Positions 34,801 to 42,559 of a stretch of 64,000 nt of DNA are shown piece by piece. Both the position numbers and the translations under genes were made by a program. The stretch is from assembly GCF_025370935.1 (NCBI RefSeq), contig NC_133501.1:4170352-4234351 (forward strand), in the 5' to 3' direction. Numbering within the stretch: the stretch's first letter is position 1; each line of letters begins with the position of its first letter. The notes below the pieces were generated by a model. That model searched no databases and had not been told where the DNA came from. It saw only the letters and a list, made by a program, of their open reading frames with translations. The stretch comes from Choristoneura fumiferana. Its lineage: Eukaryota > Arthropoda > Insecta > Lepidoptera > Tortricidae.

Positions 34801-37183
34801 GGGGATAGTCATATCACATAATATGTAAGAATTTTTTAAATCAGCTCCGTAATTGAATTAATTTATTTCTATCCCGCGGGAATTTTGCATTATCCCGGAA
34901 AAAAGTAACCTATGTCAATCAGGGATGGTGTAGCTTACTAACGGTGAAAGAATTTTTAAAATCGGCTCAATAGTTTCAGAGATTCGACTACAAACAAAGA
35001 AGCGAAAAAAGTTTAGATATTTCCCTATCCCGTGGGAATTTCGAAAAATCCTTTCTTAGTGCGCGTCTACATCTATTAAGGAACATATATTCCAAATTTC
35101 AGGTTTCTAGCCCCAGTGGTTTGGGCTGTGCGTTGATCTATAAGTCAGTCAGTCAGTCAGTTTCTTCTTTTATATATATATAGATAAACCCGCGTAGCTC
35201 ACCCAAAAACTATGAGATTTGACATTTCGGAGACCTCACGCTACACTAGCGCCTCTAGCGGCGAATTCATACGCGATAGCCCTCATGAGAGTTTTCACAG
35301 AGCCGAAATATCGATAGATGGCGTTAGTATCGCGTGGCCGGTTTGACGCTTGCTCGTGATTGGTTAAATAACTAAATGAGCCAATCGCAAGCAAATGTCA
35401 AACGGATCTCACGATTCTGACGCCATCTAGCGATATTTCGCCTCTGTTGGATCCCTCATTCGGCACCCTTCGTTCGTCTAATACGGTATATTACTGAAAT
35501 TTTCTGCCGTCAGAGCGCAGCACTAGCACAAACCGTAAATAGTTTTTTGAGTATCTTAAATGTCTGTAGGATGTCATAATATCATTTGACGACCGTATGG
35601 CCAAGTGGTTAGAGAACCTGCGTACGAAACTTGAGGTCCCGGGTTCGAATCCCGGCCGGGGCAGATATTTGTATGAATAATACGAATGTCTGTTCTCGGG
35701 TCTTGGGTGTTTAATATGTATTTATCTACATAAGTATGTTTATCCATTGCCTAGTGTCCATAGTACAAGCTTTGCTTAGTTTGGGACTAGGTCAAATGGT
35801 GTCAAGTGTCCCATGATATGATGATATTTATTTATATTTCAATTCAATTTTTGGAAATATAGCTCTCTCGTTACTATCTATGTAAATGTTATTTTATTTT
35901 GTTACTAATAAATATGTCAAGATAGTAAATATGTCTATAGGTACTAATACTTTTTGGTTATGATCCGTCATGGCGACAAAATATATAGAGAAGTTACGTT
36001 GTCATGGCGGTTTGCGCTAGTGTTGCCCCCTTGTCGCCCACTTTTTTATATTCATAGACGTTATTCAATAAAGAAGTATTTATATATTTGTCTTTGTATA
36101 ACCTCTATGACGTTGAAGTGGCACTTACCGATAAATCCTGTTGATGTTTTTATTTGGTCAAACTCTTGCAACATTGTGTTCCTGCTAGGAAAATATCTAG
36201 GTATACCTAGTAATTACATTCCCTGAATATGGCAACCGGTACTCTTATCTTATCATTTTTGCCAGCGTCGTGTTATTCGTATATGTTTTTCTCCAATATC
36301 ATTTGAATTCGTTAAAATAGGTAAACAACATAAAACTAGGATTTATTTTGTGGTAGCAAACAGATGGTGGTGGAAATGCAACCTAACGAGAGGGAGAATG
36401 CATGCTTATCCATAGATACCTGAAAATTTGTACGAAACCCCCGCTCCTACCTAAACCCGGATTTTTAATCCTACGGAAAAAATGTAAACAAAGTCACGTC
36501 ATTGTTAAAGCGACATTTTAGGGGATTTCAAGGCTTGGGCCCGCTAGAAATATTATGTAAAGTTCTGTTGTTGCCATGTTTTTTTCTATTTTCAATAAAA
36601 GAGCCGTTTTTACGGGAGACAACTTACAAGTCGTCTTTTGACCGAGAAGTACTCGGACCGGAGTCCATCCTTTCATACAAAAATTAACGAAAAACAACGG
36701 AAAACGTAACAATGTACAACTTAACTACAATAAAAATACAACAACAATGTCGACAGTAAAAAAAAAAATAACAGAACAAGAGTCACTGGAAAACGATTAC
36801 GAATTCAGTCTCGAAGATTTTCATCAGTAAATTAAAATATTTTATCTTGATTTAGAAATACAGTTTATAAATGGGAAGTCGATTTCTGGCAAATATGGAT
36901 AGAATAAAATATCTTGAATTCTGTAAATGTTTTTTGGTAATGGCAACACCTTTGTTTAAATTTTTTTCCATGGGATTAAAAATCCGGGTTTAGCCTTAAC
37001 AAAATTACTTAGAAATATCTGCAGACATCTATATCCGGCACTTCACTAAACCGAATTAACCTTTCAGACTATCCCGAGTTCAGTCTTCCGGCCATGGACG
37101 TCCAAATCAAACAAGAGCCCGCGGACGATGACGAAAACAAATACAATCCCGAAGAGGCGAACGGCGATGATTATAATTATTAG
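16588..37183 (+). CDS. snRNP70: U1 small nuclear ribonucleoprotein 70 kDa, whole gene span (9 coding exons)
   Basis: Core protein of the U1 snRNP. It binds stem-loop 1 of U1 snRNA through its RRM and bridges to SR proteins in 5' splice-site recognition in the nucleus. The joined exons (16588-16731, 18733-18915, 19686-19748, 20189-20270, 26781-26882, 28576-28698, 30490-30610, 32642-32853, 37068-37183) give 1146 nt, 381 residues plus stop, and every splice phase agrees. Order: N-terminal U1-70K segment (1-~95, starting MTQFLPPNLLALFAARDPIP); RRM about 101-180, with RNP2 LFVARV (104-109) and RNP1 RGYAFIEY (143-150); Gly-rich linker GGGLGGTRRGG (192-202); then Arg/Glu, Arg/Ser and Asp/Lys/Arg dipeptide tracts to about 325. 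The short C-terminus holds two VKQEP/IKQEP motifs and ends NGDDYNY. Human U1-70K is 437 residues; the shorter tail is the main difference. Introns 4, 5, 6 and 8 are packed with MITEs. Identification is secure; exon edges are hand-derived. Confidence 0.95.
17613..17809. repeat. Foldback MITE ('ggctgcgtttccaccagagatgtg')
   Basis: Left gcagcgtttccaccagagat, right atctctgatgtaaacgcagc. A second copy spans 24928-25144. The interior carries ggtaaatgaagcgtttctat. Lies in snRNP70 intron 1. Confidence 0.7.
18733..18915 (+). CDS. snRNP70: snRNP70 exon 2
   Basis: Acceptor gctgtag|CAT, donor GTT|GTAAGT, phase 0 on both sides; residues 49-109. HPSETPPPTRVETREERLER, then Arg-rich helix, then ALWDPAANARATADPFKTLF, ending in RNP2 (LFVARV). 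The Arg/Glu-rich helix and the DPxxxxxATxDPFKTLF stretch are hallmarks of U1-70K. Confidence 0.95.
18970..19060 (-). repeat. SINE family 3, fragment
   Basis: aaaatacaaactgaaatata ... aagaccatcactgttgaatc; same family as 39366-39495 and 51986-52115. In snRNP70 intron 2. Confidence 0.55.
19355..19456 (-). repeat. SINE family 3, second fragment
   Basis: aatacaacctgaaatataga tgacacagaaaaacag ... gggaatcgaacattcct; same family and strand as the neighbour at 18970. Confidence 0.5.
19686..19748 (+). CDS. snRNP70: snRNP70 exon 3
   Basis: Acceptor ttgttacag|AAC, donor AAG|GTATAT; residues 110-130, NYDTSESKLRREFEGYGAIKK in the RRM (helix 1 and start of strand 2). 63 bp, phase 0/0, so skipping it would keep frame but destroy the RRM. 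Confidence 0.93.
19936..20140. repeat. Diverged copy of the 745-992 foldback MITE
   Basis: tatagggtcaaataactttt tagtgtcact... and internal ggcatttccttcatggctct cctaagcatgct match the copy at 745-992 in reverse or forward pieces. In snRNP70 intron 3. Confidence 0.5.
20189..20270 (+). CDS. snRNP70: snRNP70 exon 4 (RNP1)
   Basis: Acceptor cctttcag|ATT, donor CACT|GTGAGT; residues 131-157 plus the first base of codon 158. IYMVYNKEDGKPRGYAFIEY carries RNP1 (143-150), the RNA-binding strand of the RRM; Tyr145 and Phe147 would stack on U1 stem-loop 1. Confidence 0.95.
20407..20954 (+). repeat. MITE 'atgagggctatcg', copy 1, with another MITE inside
   Basis: Ends atgagggctatcg and cgatagccctcat. Interior shared with 32884-35286 (which carries a large insertion) and, reversed and truncated, 45184-45440. 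A 122-bp mariner-type palindrome occupies 20547-20668. Lies in snRNP70 intron 4. Confidence 0.8.
20547..20668. mobile_element. TA-duplicating palindromic MITE inserted in the host MITE
   Basis: cagtcaagggcaaagatgtc ... tatctttgcccttgactg. TA at 20545-20546 and 20669-20670. The other copy of the host element reads through here without it (aaaaccgtaccataaaa at 33011-33027), a direct empty site. A longer copy of the insert is at 50129-50260. Confidence 0.92.
21053..21084 (+). repeat. (CA)n microsatellite
   Basis: About sixteen CA dinucleotides. Open frames across it (Thr-His repeats) are artefacts. Confidence 0.9.
21400..23440. other. snRNP70 intron 4, no recognised feature
   Basis: AT-rich sequence with scattered simple repeats. 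No exon bounded by convincing splice sites, no RNA gene, and no clear transposon ends were seen. Confidence 0.4.
24189..24358. repeat. Foldback MITE ('cgcttgtagacgttgttttcac')
   Basis: Left gcttgtagacgttgttttca and right tgaaaacaaacggatgtcta caagcg are inverted repeats; 170 bp. In snRNP70 intron 4. Confidence 0.65.
24928..25144. repeat. Foldback MITE, second copy of the 17613 family
   Basis: ggctgtggctccgtttgcac cagagat ... atctttggtggaaatgcagcc. Interior ggtaaatgaagagtttctat is shared with 17613-17809. Confidence 0.7.
25165..26153. mobile_element. Nested elements: outer MITE split by an 811-bp TIR element
   Basis: Outer halves: gcggaatcagctttagccga (25170-25189) and, mirrored, tcggcttaagctgattccgc (26132-26151). 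The uninterrupted outer family is partly represented at 46448-46585. Inner element 25220-26030 has ends agcctggtttccaccgcgag and, mirrored, agcccggtttccaccgcgag. It is flanked by TAA on both sides (25217-25219, 26031-26033), a PIF/Harbinger-like signature. A LINE 3' end (25252-25500, minus strand, attt-rich tail) lies inside the inner element. Confidence 0.75.
26203..26701. repeat. Long inverted-repeat element (foldback), copy 2
   Basis: Ends ggttaggacatttgcccaaa and, mirrored, ggttaggacatttccccaaa. The arms run about 180 bp each, with a loop of about 110 bp. Family of 1845-2382. It ends 80 bases before the snRNP70 exon 5 acceptor, so it occupies the branch-point side of intron 4. Confidence 0.8.
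26781..26882 (+). CDS. snRNP70: snRNP70 exon 5
   Basis: Acceptor gttcacag|CT and donor CTGG|GTGAGT; codon 158 completes as Ser; residues 159-191 plus the first base of codon 192. AYKHADGKKIDGKRVLVDVE, RARTVKGWLPRRL: the end of the RRM and the conserved TVKGWxPRRLGGGLGG junction. Confidence 0.95.
27237..28430. repeat. Interspersed repeat ('ggttccgta...gtctgtc' type) with additions
   Basis: aggcttcggtacc-like start at 27237 (agggttcggtacccaaaggg), gtctgtctgtctgtctgtcc at 27290-27310, and the far end gtacggaggtgcggaaccct around 28375. Same family as 52640-52920 and 50735. Occupies most of snRNP70 intron 5. Confidence 0.5.
28576..28698 (+). CDS. snRNP70: snRNP70 exon 6 (Gly-rich hinge)
   Basis: Acceptor tgtttcag|GT, donor CCGC|GTGAGT; residues 193-232. 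GGLGGTRRGGADVNIKHSGR, then EDNERERERYSREQRERDEP. Gly-rich hinge followed by the start of the Arg/Glu mixed-charge region. A MITE starts about 10 bases after the donor. Confidence 0.95.
28708..29016. repeat. Foldback MITE with (TC)n core, abutting the exon 6 donor
   Basis: Left aagccggtttcacatttatc and mirrored right aagccgatgtgacatttatc. The core is an about 120-bp (TC)n tract (28746-28868) with a few interruptions. The element begins about 10 bases into snRNP70 intron 6. Confidence 0.75.
29738..29950 (+). repeat. SINE family 2, 3' part
   Basis: ttacatttgaaatttaccac gagctttgcggtgaagg ... gcccagcagtgggacgtata taggctggg, then (gat)n. Copies: 60818-61140 (minus), 63169-63450, 46848-46915, 63964-64000. 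Antisense frames reading 'HHPSLYTSHCWAQ' arise from it. Confidence 0.75.
30490..30610 (+). CDS. snRNP70: snRNP70 exon 7 (RS region)
   Basis: Acceptor ctggtcag|GT, donor GAGAG|GTAACG; codon 233 completes as Arg; residues 234-272 plus two bases of codon 273. GGRRRSRSRSAQRRRSTSRT, then RRRDRERPERPREEDQPAE. The RS dipeptides are likely SR-kinase targets and the SR-protein contact surface (family knowledge). Confidence 0.93.
30965..31610 (+). mobile_element. Non-autonomous element, copy 1 (646 bp)
   Basis: Termini agccctattcattaaaagtt and, mirrored, cagccttattcataaaaaat; flanked by TAA (30962-30964, 31611-31613). An inverted-orientation copy is at 48525-49200. TWA flanks suggest the PIF/Harbinger group (inference). 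In snRNP70 intron 7. Confidence 0.75.
32031..32521 (+). mobile_element. TIR element with a small zinc-finger-like frame
   Basis: Arms ggaatttctcatagcaaaaa (32031-32050) and, mirrored, gaaatttctcatagcaaaaa-like at 32500-32520, extending inward about 58 bp to aacataagttttatcgacta / tagtcgataaaacttatgtt. Inside, 32274-32411 is a 45-codon frame described separately. The element lies just before snRNP70 exon 8. Confidence 0.75.
32274..32411 (+). CDS. 45-residue BED-finger-like frame in a transposon
   Basis: MVNPKRKTIDKWIKKQPLLV, then YNEDTSTIYCSKCKVNLKQL and a stop five residues later. The basic start, aromatic residue and CxxC spacing resemble the N-terminal half of BED-type fingers found in hAT transposases and CGGBP1-like proteins. 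The second half (H-x-x-H/C) is absent: the frame runs straight into the right-hand side of the element. Probably a remnant of the parent transposase; whether it is translated is unknown. Confidence 0.4.
   Translation: MVNPKRKTIDKWIKKQPLLVYNEDTSTIYCSKCKVNLKQLKLFIF
32642..32853 (+). CDS. snRNP70: snRNP70 exon 8 (RS/RD region and first KQEP motif)
   Basis: Acceptor catccgcag|C, donor ACTG|GTCAGT; residues 274-343. RRRRRSRSRSERRRRDKDKE, alternating Arg/Asp and Lys/Asp tracts, then KLRLDEIKVKQEPHT. Phase matches both neighbours. Antisense and other-frame openings over this exon are by-products of its GC-rich repeats. Confidence 0.93.
32884..35286 (+). repeat. MITE 'atgagggctatcg', copy 2, split by a 1984-bp insertion
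   Basis: Left part 32884-33205 and right part 35190-35286 align to copy 1 (20407-20954). The junction repeats TAAAC on both sides (33201-33205 and 35185-35189), as expected for a target duplication. It also preserves the empty site for the palindrome carried by copy 1. Confidence 0.85.
33206..35189 (+). mobile_element. Inserted 'tagcttttgcccgcggcttcg' element with degenerate ~120-bp units
   Basis: Starts tagcttttgcccgcggcttc and ends in a (TA)n/agataaac tail. From about 33600 to 35050, roughly eleven diverged units of 105-130 bp recur. Each runs gaatttttaaaatcagctcc, then gaagttgaattcact, then tatcccgcgggaattttgca, then tcccggaaaaaagtagccta. Most units lack open frames; this looks like an internally amplified non-autonomous retroposon. 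In snRNP70 intron 8. Confidence 0.7.
35287..35460. repeat. Foldback MITE ('gagttttcacagagccgaaat')
   Basis: Left gccgaaatatcgatagatgg cgttagtatcgcg mirrored by cgccatctagcgatatttcg; about 175 bp. Related to 4274-4690. Sits back to back with the end of the neighbouring MITE. Confidence 0.7.
35590..35830 (+). repeat. SINE family 1, complete copy
   Basis: gaccgtatggccaagtggtt (A box) ... gggttcgaatcccggccggg (B box) ... gggactaggtcaaatggtgt caagtgtccc, then an AT-rich tail with (gat)n. The best full-length reference copy in the window. Confidence 0.85.
37068..37183 (+). CDS. snRNP70: snRNP70 exon 9 (stop codon, second KQEP motif)
   Basis: Acceptor cctttcag|AC; codon 344 completes as Asp; residues 345-381 then TAG at 37181-37183. 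YPEFSLPAMDVQIKQEPADD, then an acidic end NKYNPEEANGDDYNY. The IKQEP motif mirrors VKQEP at the end of exon 8. A canonical AATAAA was not found nearby; ATTAAA occurs near 38172. Confidence 0.9.
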
Positions 37184-37534
37184 GGGACGGACACGGTTGA
37201 CATTGACAGTTTGTACTTCGCTTCGACAAGACTGGGCAGTTTGCAGAGTGTTTTATAGCAAACAGCCCAACATTAGGCGCCCAGAAGTCTTGTCGATGTC
37301 TAAACGTCAATCAACTTTTTCTTGTACTTCGTTGCCATGGTTACGCCCTATAGACAACTCTAAAGGTTACAGCTTATTAGAGCCACCCGGCACCCGACCA
37401 GCACCGCCTCGACTTTCGGCGTCCACTCGTCGGCGGACGGCGCGTTGACAACGAGTGGACCTCGCGCGGTCCACGTATATCCGAGTAGCGGCGATGAAGG
37501 GGGGGTTGCGGTAGGTAAGCGTGCGGGCAGCGAG

Positions 37535-37929
37535 TAGGGCTGTAAAAGTAACGTAAACCTTGGTACCCGTATGTATTCGTTACTATCGTATCGTTACTTT
37601 AGATGCGACCATGAAGCAGAAACACCGCATCCCGTCACCGTACGGTATGAACGAACGTACTTTATACAAAGCAAAACCGAACTGTATCGTTATCGTATCG
37701 TCGGTCTATATGTGACGCACCGTAGCTGATTTTTTAAAATGCAATTCGTAATGTTCTGATGTATGTTTTTAAGCGATTATTGTAATAGTCAATACGACTA
37801 CAGAACAGAGTACGACCGATACGGGTTATACGGGTAACGAGACGTATTAGTGAGTAACGATTCGTTACATCAAATCAGATGAAGTACTCGTTACTCAGTA
37901 ACGAATACATACGGTTTGCCACAGCCCTA
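37535..37929. mobile_element. hAT MITE with perfect 8-bp duplication, in the snRNP70 3' flank
   Basis: Ends tagggctgt and, mirrored, tagggctgt. Flanks are GCAGCGAG on both sides (37527-37534, 37930-37937). 395 bp; the interior is rich in 'cgttac/gtaacg' motifs on both arms (for example gtaacgaatacatacggttt mirrored by aaccttggtacccgtatgta). It lies 350 bases after the snRNP70 stop and so may be in its 3' UTR. Confidence 0.88.
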
Positions 37930-37937
37930 GCAGCGAG

Positions 37938-39365
37938 TGGTCCACACGCCGTCCGCGCGTGGCAACCTCGTGAGTGAGGCGATCCGGTGACTCTACGGGG
38001 TGCCGGATGGCTGTACGTAATGAGCTGTGACCTTAAATAGTATTTTATGCAACTGTATCGTAATAGGGGTCCTTAAGACACGAGTGTACGCCTCGTTTCA
38101 TAATAGGGTCACATGAGTGTTTTAAGGCCTAATTATGTACAGTTGCATACAATATTTTATCTATATCCATATATTAAATCCTCTATCATGTGTTCAAGAA
38201 CCATTGAGTGTGACCTACATTAACGAGAACTAGGTAGGTATGTCTGCCCCACGAGCTGCGCCCGCTGCACGGAATAACAGACAAGAAAAATTTGATTGAC
38301 CCATAGAAATCGCTGTCCTATTTCAAGTTGCCAGAACGCCTTGACGCTAGTTCATATAACTGCTGTATTATGAATTGCTATGAACGTTGAATGCGTATGG
38401 GGCAGCGGGTTAGTTTGAAAAATGCCGGCAGTGTTGGCTTAGATGTGAATATAACCCAACTGTCCTTAGACATCGGAATTTCAGGGGCCAACTTTAATGG
38501 CAGGCAGGTAGTTTCTACAATGATGAACTCGTTAGTTATTATTATTATTCCCCTCGATGGCGGCCTTAAGGCTTGGACCAATGACACCTGCGATGACAGG
38601 GTTGCGGTTGATTCTGCAAAACGCCAACAGATTGACAGCAGCAAGAAAATAATTTTGAAAAGAGAGAATCCCTCTTCTTCTCTTTTAAAATATGGTTTTT
38701 CTATCCTAATTAAGTGTCAAAGTACTCTCTTTGAGAGGGACGTTGTACGGTGATTGTACGGTACTATTCAATGGAAAAAACAATTGTGTAAACAAATGTG
38801 GTGACTGACATTGACACTGACTGACGACTGGCTGACTGACTGACTGACGTTGGCTCTAGTGATGTGAATGCTCTTTAAGATACTTCAATCAGCAGTAAAT
38901 AATTATTTTGAATTTACTCATATTTCATTATTTAATGTAATCCCTAAGTTTAATTTTTAAAAATGGCGAATCACGTATTCTCTTAGTCCTGTTCAAGAGT
39001 CATTCACAATATTTCCATGTCCCTTTTAACTTAAAATGTTTAATAGCATTTTCAAGAAGTTTTAGAATTATATCTTCAAATATATATACCTAACGTTTCT
39101 TCCATACAAACTTACACTTCATGTTCAAAACTTACACTCCCCTTTATACCCCTTTAAGGGTAGAATTTTTAAAATGGTGAAACATGTATATCCACTTGTA
39201 TTTTTTGACGTATATTTTCCCCAAGGTTTATGATGGAGTATTTTAGAATTGAAAGGGTCAGTTAAAATATGGATTAATTTAGATTTTTTTGCTGCTTAAG
39301 TAGCGTAGTAGAAAAAGCCAACCTGAGATATGTGTGCATAGAAGAAATTTGTATCTTGACTCCTG
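37938..39365. other. Intergenic stretch without a recognised gene
   Basis: Open frames of 88-120 codons around 38378-38753 overlap on both strands. The minus strand includes AVNLLAFCRINRNPVIAGVI, which looks like decayed transposon coding sequence, but I cannot place it. (tgac)n repeats occur at 38815-38850. Confidence 0.4.
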
Positions 39366-39495
39366 TCCAACGGTGGTGTAGGGGTTATAGTACGCAGTAC
39401 GGATTGCTGAGGACCTAGGTTCGATTCCCAGCCCTGGTCTCTTTTTCTGGTTTTTCTGTGCATCCATGTCTCAGTTTGTATTTTCGATATAATTT
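39366..39495 (+). repeat. SINE family 3, plus-strand copy
   Basis: ccaacggtggtgtaggggtt (A-box region), aggttcgattcccagccctg (B box), then tttttctggtttttctgtgc and atctcagtttgtattttcga-like tail. tRNA-derived retroposon. Confidence 0.7.
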
Positions 39496-39615
39496 AGAAG
39501 AGGCATTTTTAAATTTACATAAGACAGGGAAATGAGAGTAGACACAGGGAAGTGATTCAAAATGATTTTTGGTCCAACAATGGACTCCACAGTAAATATG
39601 ATACTAATAAATAGT

Positions 39616-41328
39616 ATAGTGTAATCCCGAAACTCCGTATATCGTCATGTGATATAACGGATCCTCTCGAGATTTGTGATGCATTTAACTACTTTTTTTC
39701 AACGATAGGCCCAACCCTTGCAAATGAAATTCCATCTCAATACCATAATAACTTTACAAATGTTCTACCACACATCGACTTAAAAAAATCACAAATACAG
39801 CTGTCCACATTAAAAGAATTGGAACCATGCACGGTTGACGAATTGAACACAATAATCAGTAATCTTGACCCGAACTGTAGTACCGGTATGGATAACATTT
39901 CTACAAAAGCGTTAAAATGTATCAAAAATTTAATCTTAGGAAACCTTAACACATGTTTTAATAATTTGCTGTCGTCAGGGACCTTTCCAGACTCTCTGAA
40001 AATTGCTAGGGTCACTCCCTTATATAAATCGGGTGATAGAGCAGATCCGGGTAATCATCGGCCGATCTCAGTCCTGCCAGTGATGTCTAAGGTCCTCGAA
40101 AAAATTATATACACTCGACTTAATAACTACTTAAATTCAATAACATTTATTTCTGATAGACAATACGGCTTCAGATCCATGTCAAATACACTTTCGACCA
40201 CAACAGATATAATTACACAAATCAAATCTAATATCGATCGCAAAAACATTGCTCTAGGCGTTTTCATTGATCTAAAAAAAGCGTTTGACACGGTCAGTCA
40301 CATTCTGCTACTTAAAAAACTCGAAAGCATTGGTATCGCTGGCACGGCGTTGGAAATGTTTAGGTCTTATTTGAATAATAGATACCAAATTGTTAAAATA
40401 AATGACCAACAAAGTAAACCCCTACCCGTAACGTGCGGTGTCCCTCAAGGGTCGATATTGGGTCCACTCCTTTTTTTAATTTACGTGAACAACATCACGG
40501 ATGTTGGCCTGCATGGGACTATTACACTGTACGCCGACGACACGTGTTTATTTTACTTTGGATCGTCCATCATCGAGCTTATGGCGCAGGCCCAGGAAGA
40601 CCTTAATGTTCTTCATACGTGGTTCCAACATAATCTACTCACGATCAATATATCGAAAACCAGCTATATAATTTTCAAAGCCAAAAATAAAAAAAATCCA
40701 CAACACGCGCCTCTCTTAATAGATAACCTACCAATAAAAGAGAAAAAGGACGAAAAATATCTAGGTCTGAGCATGGACAGTTATCTTACTTGGAATGTAC
40801 ACATCGATAAGATACGATCCAAACTTTCAAGTCTTGCGGGATCACTTCGCAACATTGTTCGTTGCCTTCCCCTCAATGTAAGGCAAACCATTTACAATTC
40901 CCTAGTAAAGCCAAATTTGTTGTACCTTATTGAAGTCTGGGGCAGTGCCTACAAGACCAAACTAGCTGATATACAAATCTCACAAAATAAAATTGTAAAA
41001 ATGCTGTTCCATTACCCATATCTAACACCTACAGTAAAAATTTATACTGAGACCAAGCTCATGAATATAAAGCAACTATACATGTACACAACTTGTATAC
41101 TGGTACATAAAATTCTAAATAAAAATGTACACACAAACATCACATTGAAAAAGTTCGTACATAAATATTCTAGCAGACGACCGAATTATCTCGTATTACC
41201 CAGAACAAGAACCAAATATGGTAAAAGAATGTTCACATATGCAGGTGCTAAATTGTATAATGAATTGCCTGAAAACATTAAGGATGCTAAGACCTTTACC
41301 GAATTCTAAATCTAAATTAACCAAACAC
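39616..41328 (+). pseudogene. 5'-truncated CR1-like non-LTR retrotransposon, reverse transcriptase nearly intact
   Basis: Open from 39616 (just after a TAG) to TAA at 41307-41309, about 564 codons. The upstream endonuclease is missing. Polymerase motifs in order: KIARVTPLYKSGDRADPGNH RPISVLP; QYGFR; FIDLKKAFDTVSH (first catalytic Asp); GVPQGSILGPLLFLIYVNNI; LYADDT (catalytic Asp pair); then KYLGLSMDSYLTWNVHIDKI. The C-terminus RRPNYLVLPRTRTKYGKRMF ... LYNELPENIKDAKTFTEF is the C-terminal region seen in CR1/Daphne/L2-like elements (clade call is inference). The frame stops early at TTCTAA. The following codons, SKSKLTKHIT in the next frame, continue the expected sequence to about 41390, so a single-base change truncated the last ~20 residues. 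It probably supplied enzyme for SINE movement only in an intact form elsewhere. Confidence 0.85.
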
Positions 41329-41696
41329 ATTACTGAGGATACTACACTTCTTTCATAAACCCTATACTCCATTTGATTCTGGGTTTGGATTGGTCGTCAA
41401 AATTTGTAACACATGTTTCGCGATTTTTCGAACACAAATGGACTGAAAATACATTTATTAGCGTTATTTATTATATAGTTCACAACAATTTTAAATAGTC
41501 CCGTTGTTTCATTTAAAAAGTGTGCAGGTTTTGCCGTTAGGTTTTGGCTGCGGAGATGAATGGAGTATTACGCAGTTTTAATATGTTTTAAGTTATATAA
41601 TTTACCAGTGAACAAGGGGTCATTTATTCAATTCAATCTAAAACTAATCTTTTTGTTTTGGACAAAACATCTATAGAAAAATAACATACTATATGT

Positions 41697-41800
41697 TACT
41701 ATGGTATTGTATTGTGTTGTATTGTATTGTATACCTAACTCTTTATTGTACATTAATGTCATGTGAAAATGACAGTTAACAAAACAAAGAGATATACAAA
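41697..41800 (-). repeat. LINE 3' tail, minus strand, (TATTG)n
   Basis: tattgtattgtgttgtattg tattgtat then ctctttattgtacattaatg. The same structure at 45653-45790. 3' ends of CR1-like retrotransposons. Confidence 0.6.
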
Positions 41801-42090
41801 GGTGAACATATCCCTGAAAGTGATCTCTTCCAGTTAACCTTTGAACAATCCAATCGTATTCTTGTATACGTCACATATTATTATCACGGAAAACTTTAAC
41901 TGTAAAAACTTTAACTGTATATACGTAACTTACTTCTTTCCTCTACTATACTGTGAACTAAAAATACTACCTTAGATATTAAGTTTCTCATGTAAGTGAC
42001 AATTTGTTTTCAATGAGAAATAAAAATTCTATAAACCGAAATAGAAATGTACATAATTTCTACTAAATACTATTTTATCGTCCAACTAGT

Positions 42091-42545
42091 GTTTACCCGC
42101 GGCTTCGCACACGTAAATCATTAGGTCCAGCAGCTGAATACCGGGATTTTTAAAAATTGCCGTGGGAATTCCCGAAAATTAAATCGTTGTTTTCATTGAC
42201 ATTACATTAAAAACAATCATGGTCAAATTTCATGATTTCGAAAGTTATCCCTATCTCGTGGGAATATCGAAATAAAAAGTAGGCTATGTTTTATTCCAGA
42301 TGTCAAACTATCTACATACCAATTTTTCATGACTCTAAGCTGAGCGGTTGTTATTTCAAGATTTTATCCCTATCCCATGGGAATATCGGTATAAAAAGTA
42401 TCCTATGTTGTAATCCAGGTTATCTAACTTTTCGCCAAATTTCATCCAAATCCGTCCAGCCGTTTCAGCGTGAAGAAGTAACAAACATATTCACTCACTC
42501 ACTCACAAACTTTCACATTTATAATATTAGTAGGATTAATAGGAT
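42091..42545 (+). repeat. 'cccgcggcttcgc' repeat, plus copy
   Basis: ctagtgtttacccgcggctt cgcacacgtaaatc ... tcgccaaatttcatccaaat ... ctttcacatttataatatta. A related piece begins at 56497. Confidence 0.6.
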
Positions 42546-42559
42546 ATAGTAGGAAGTAG

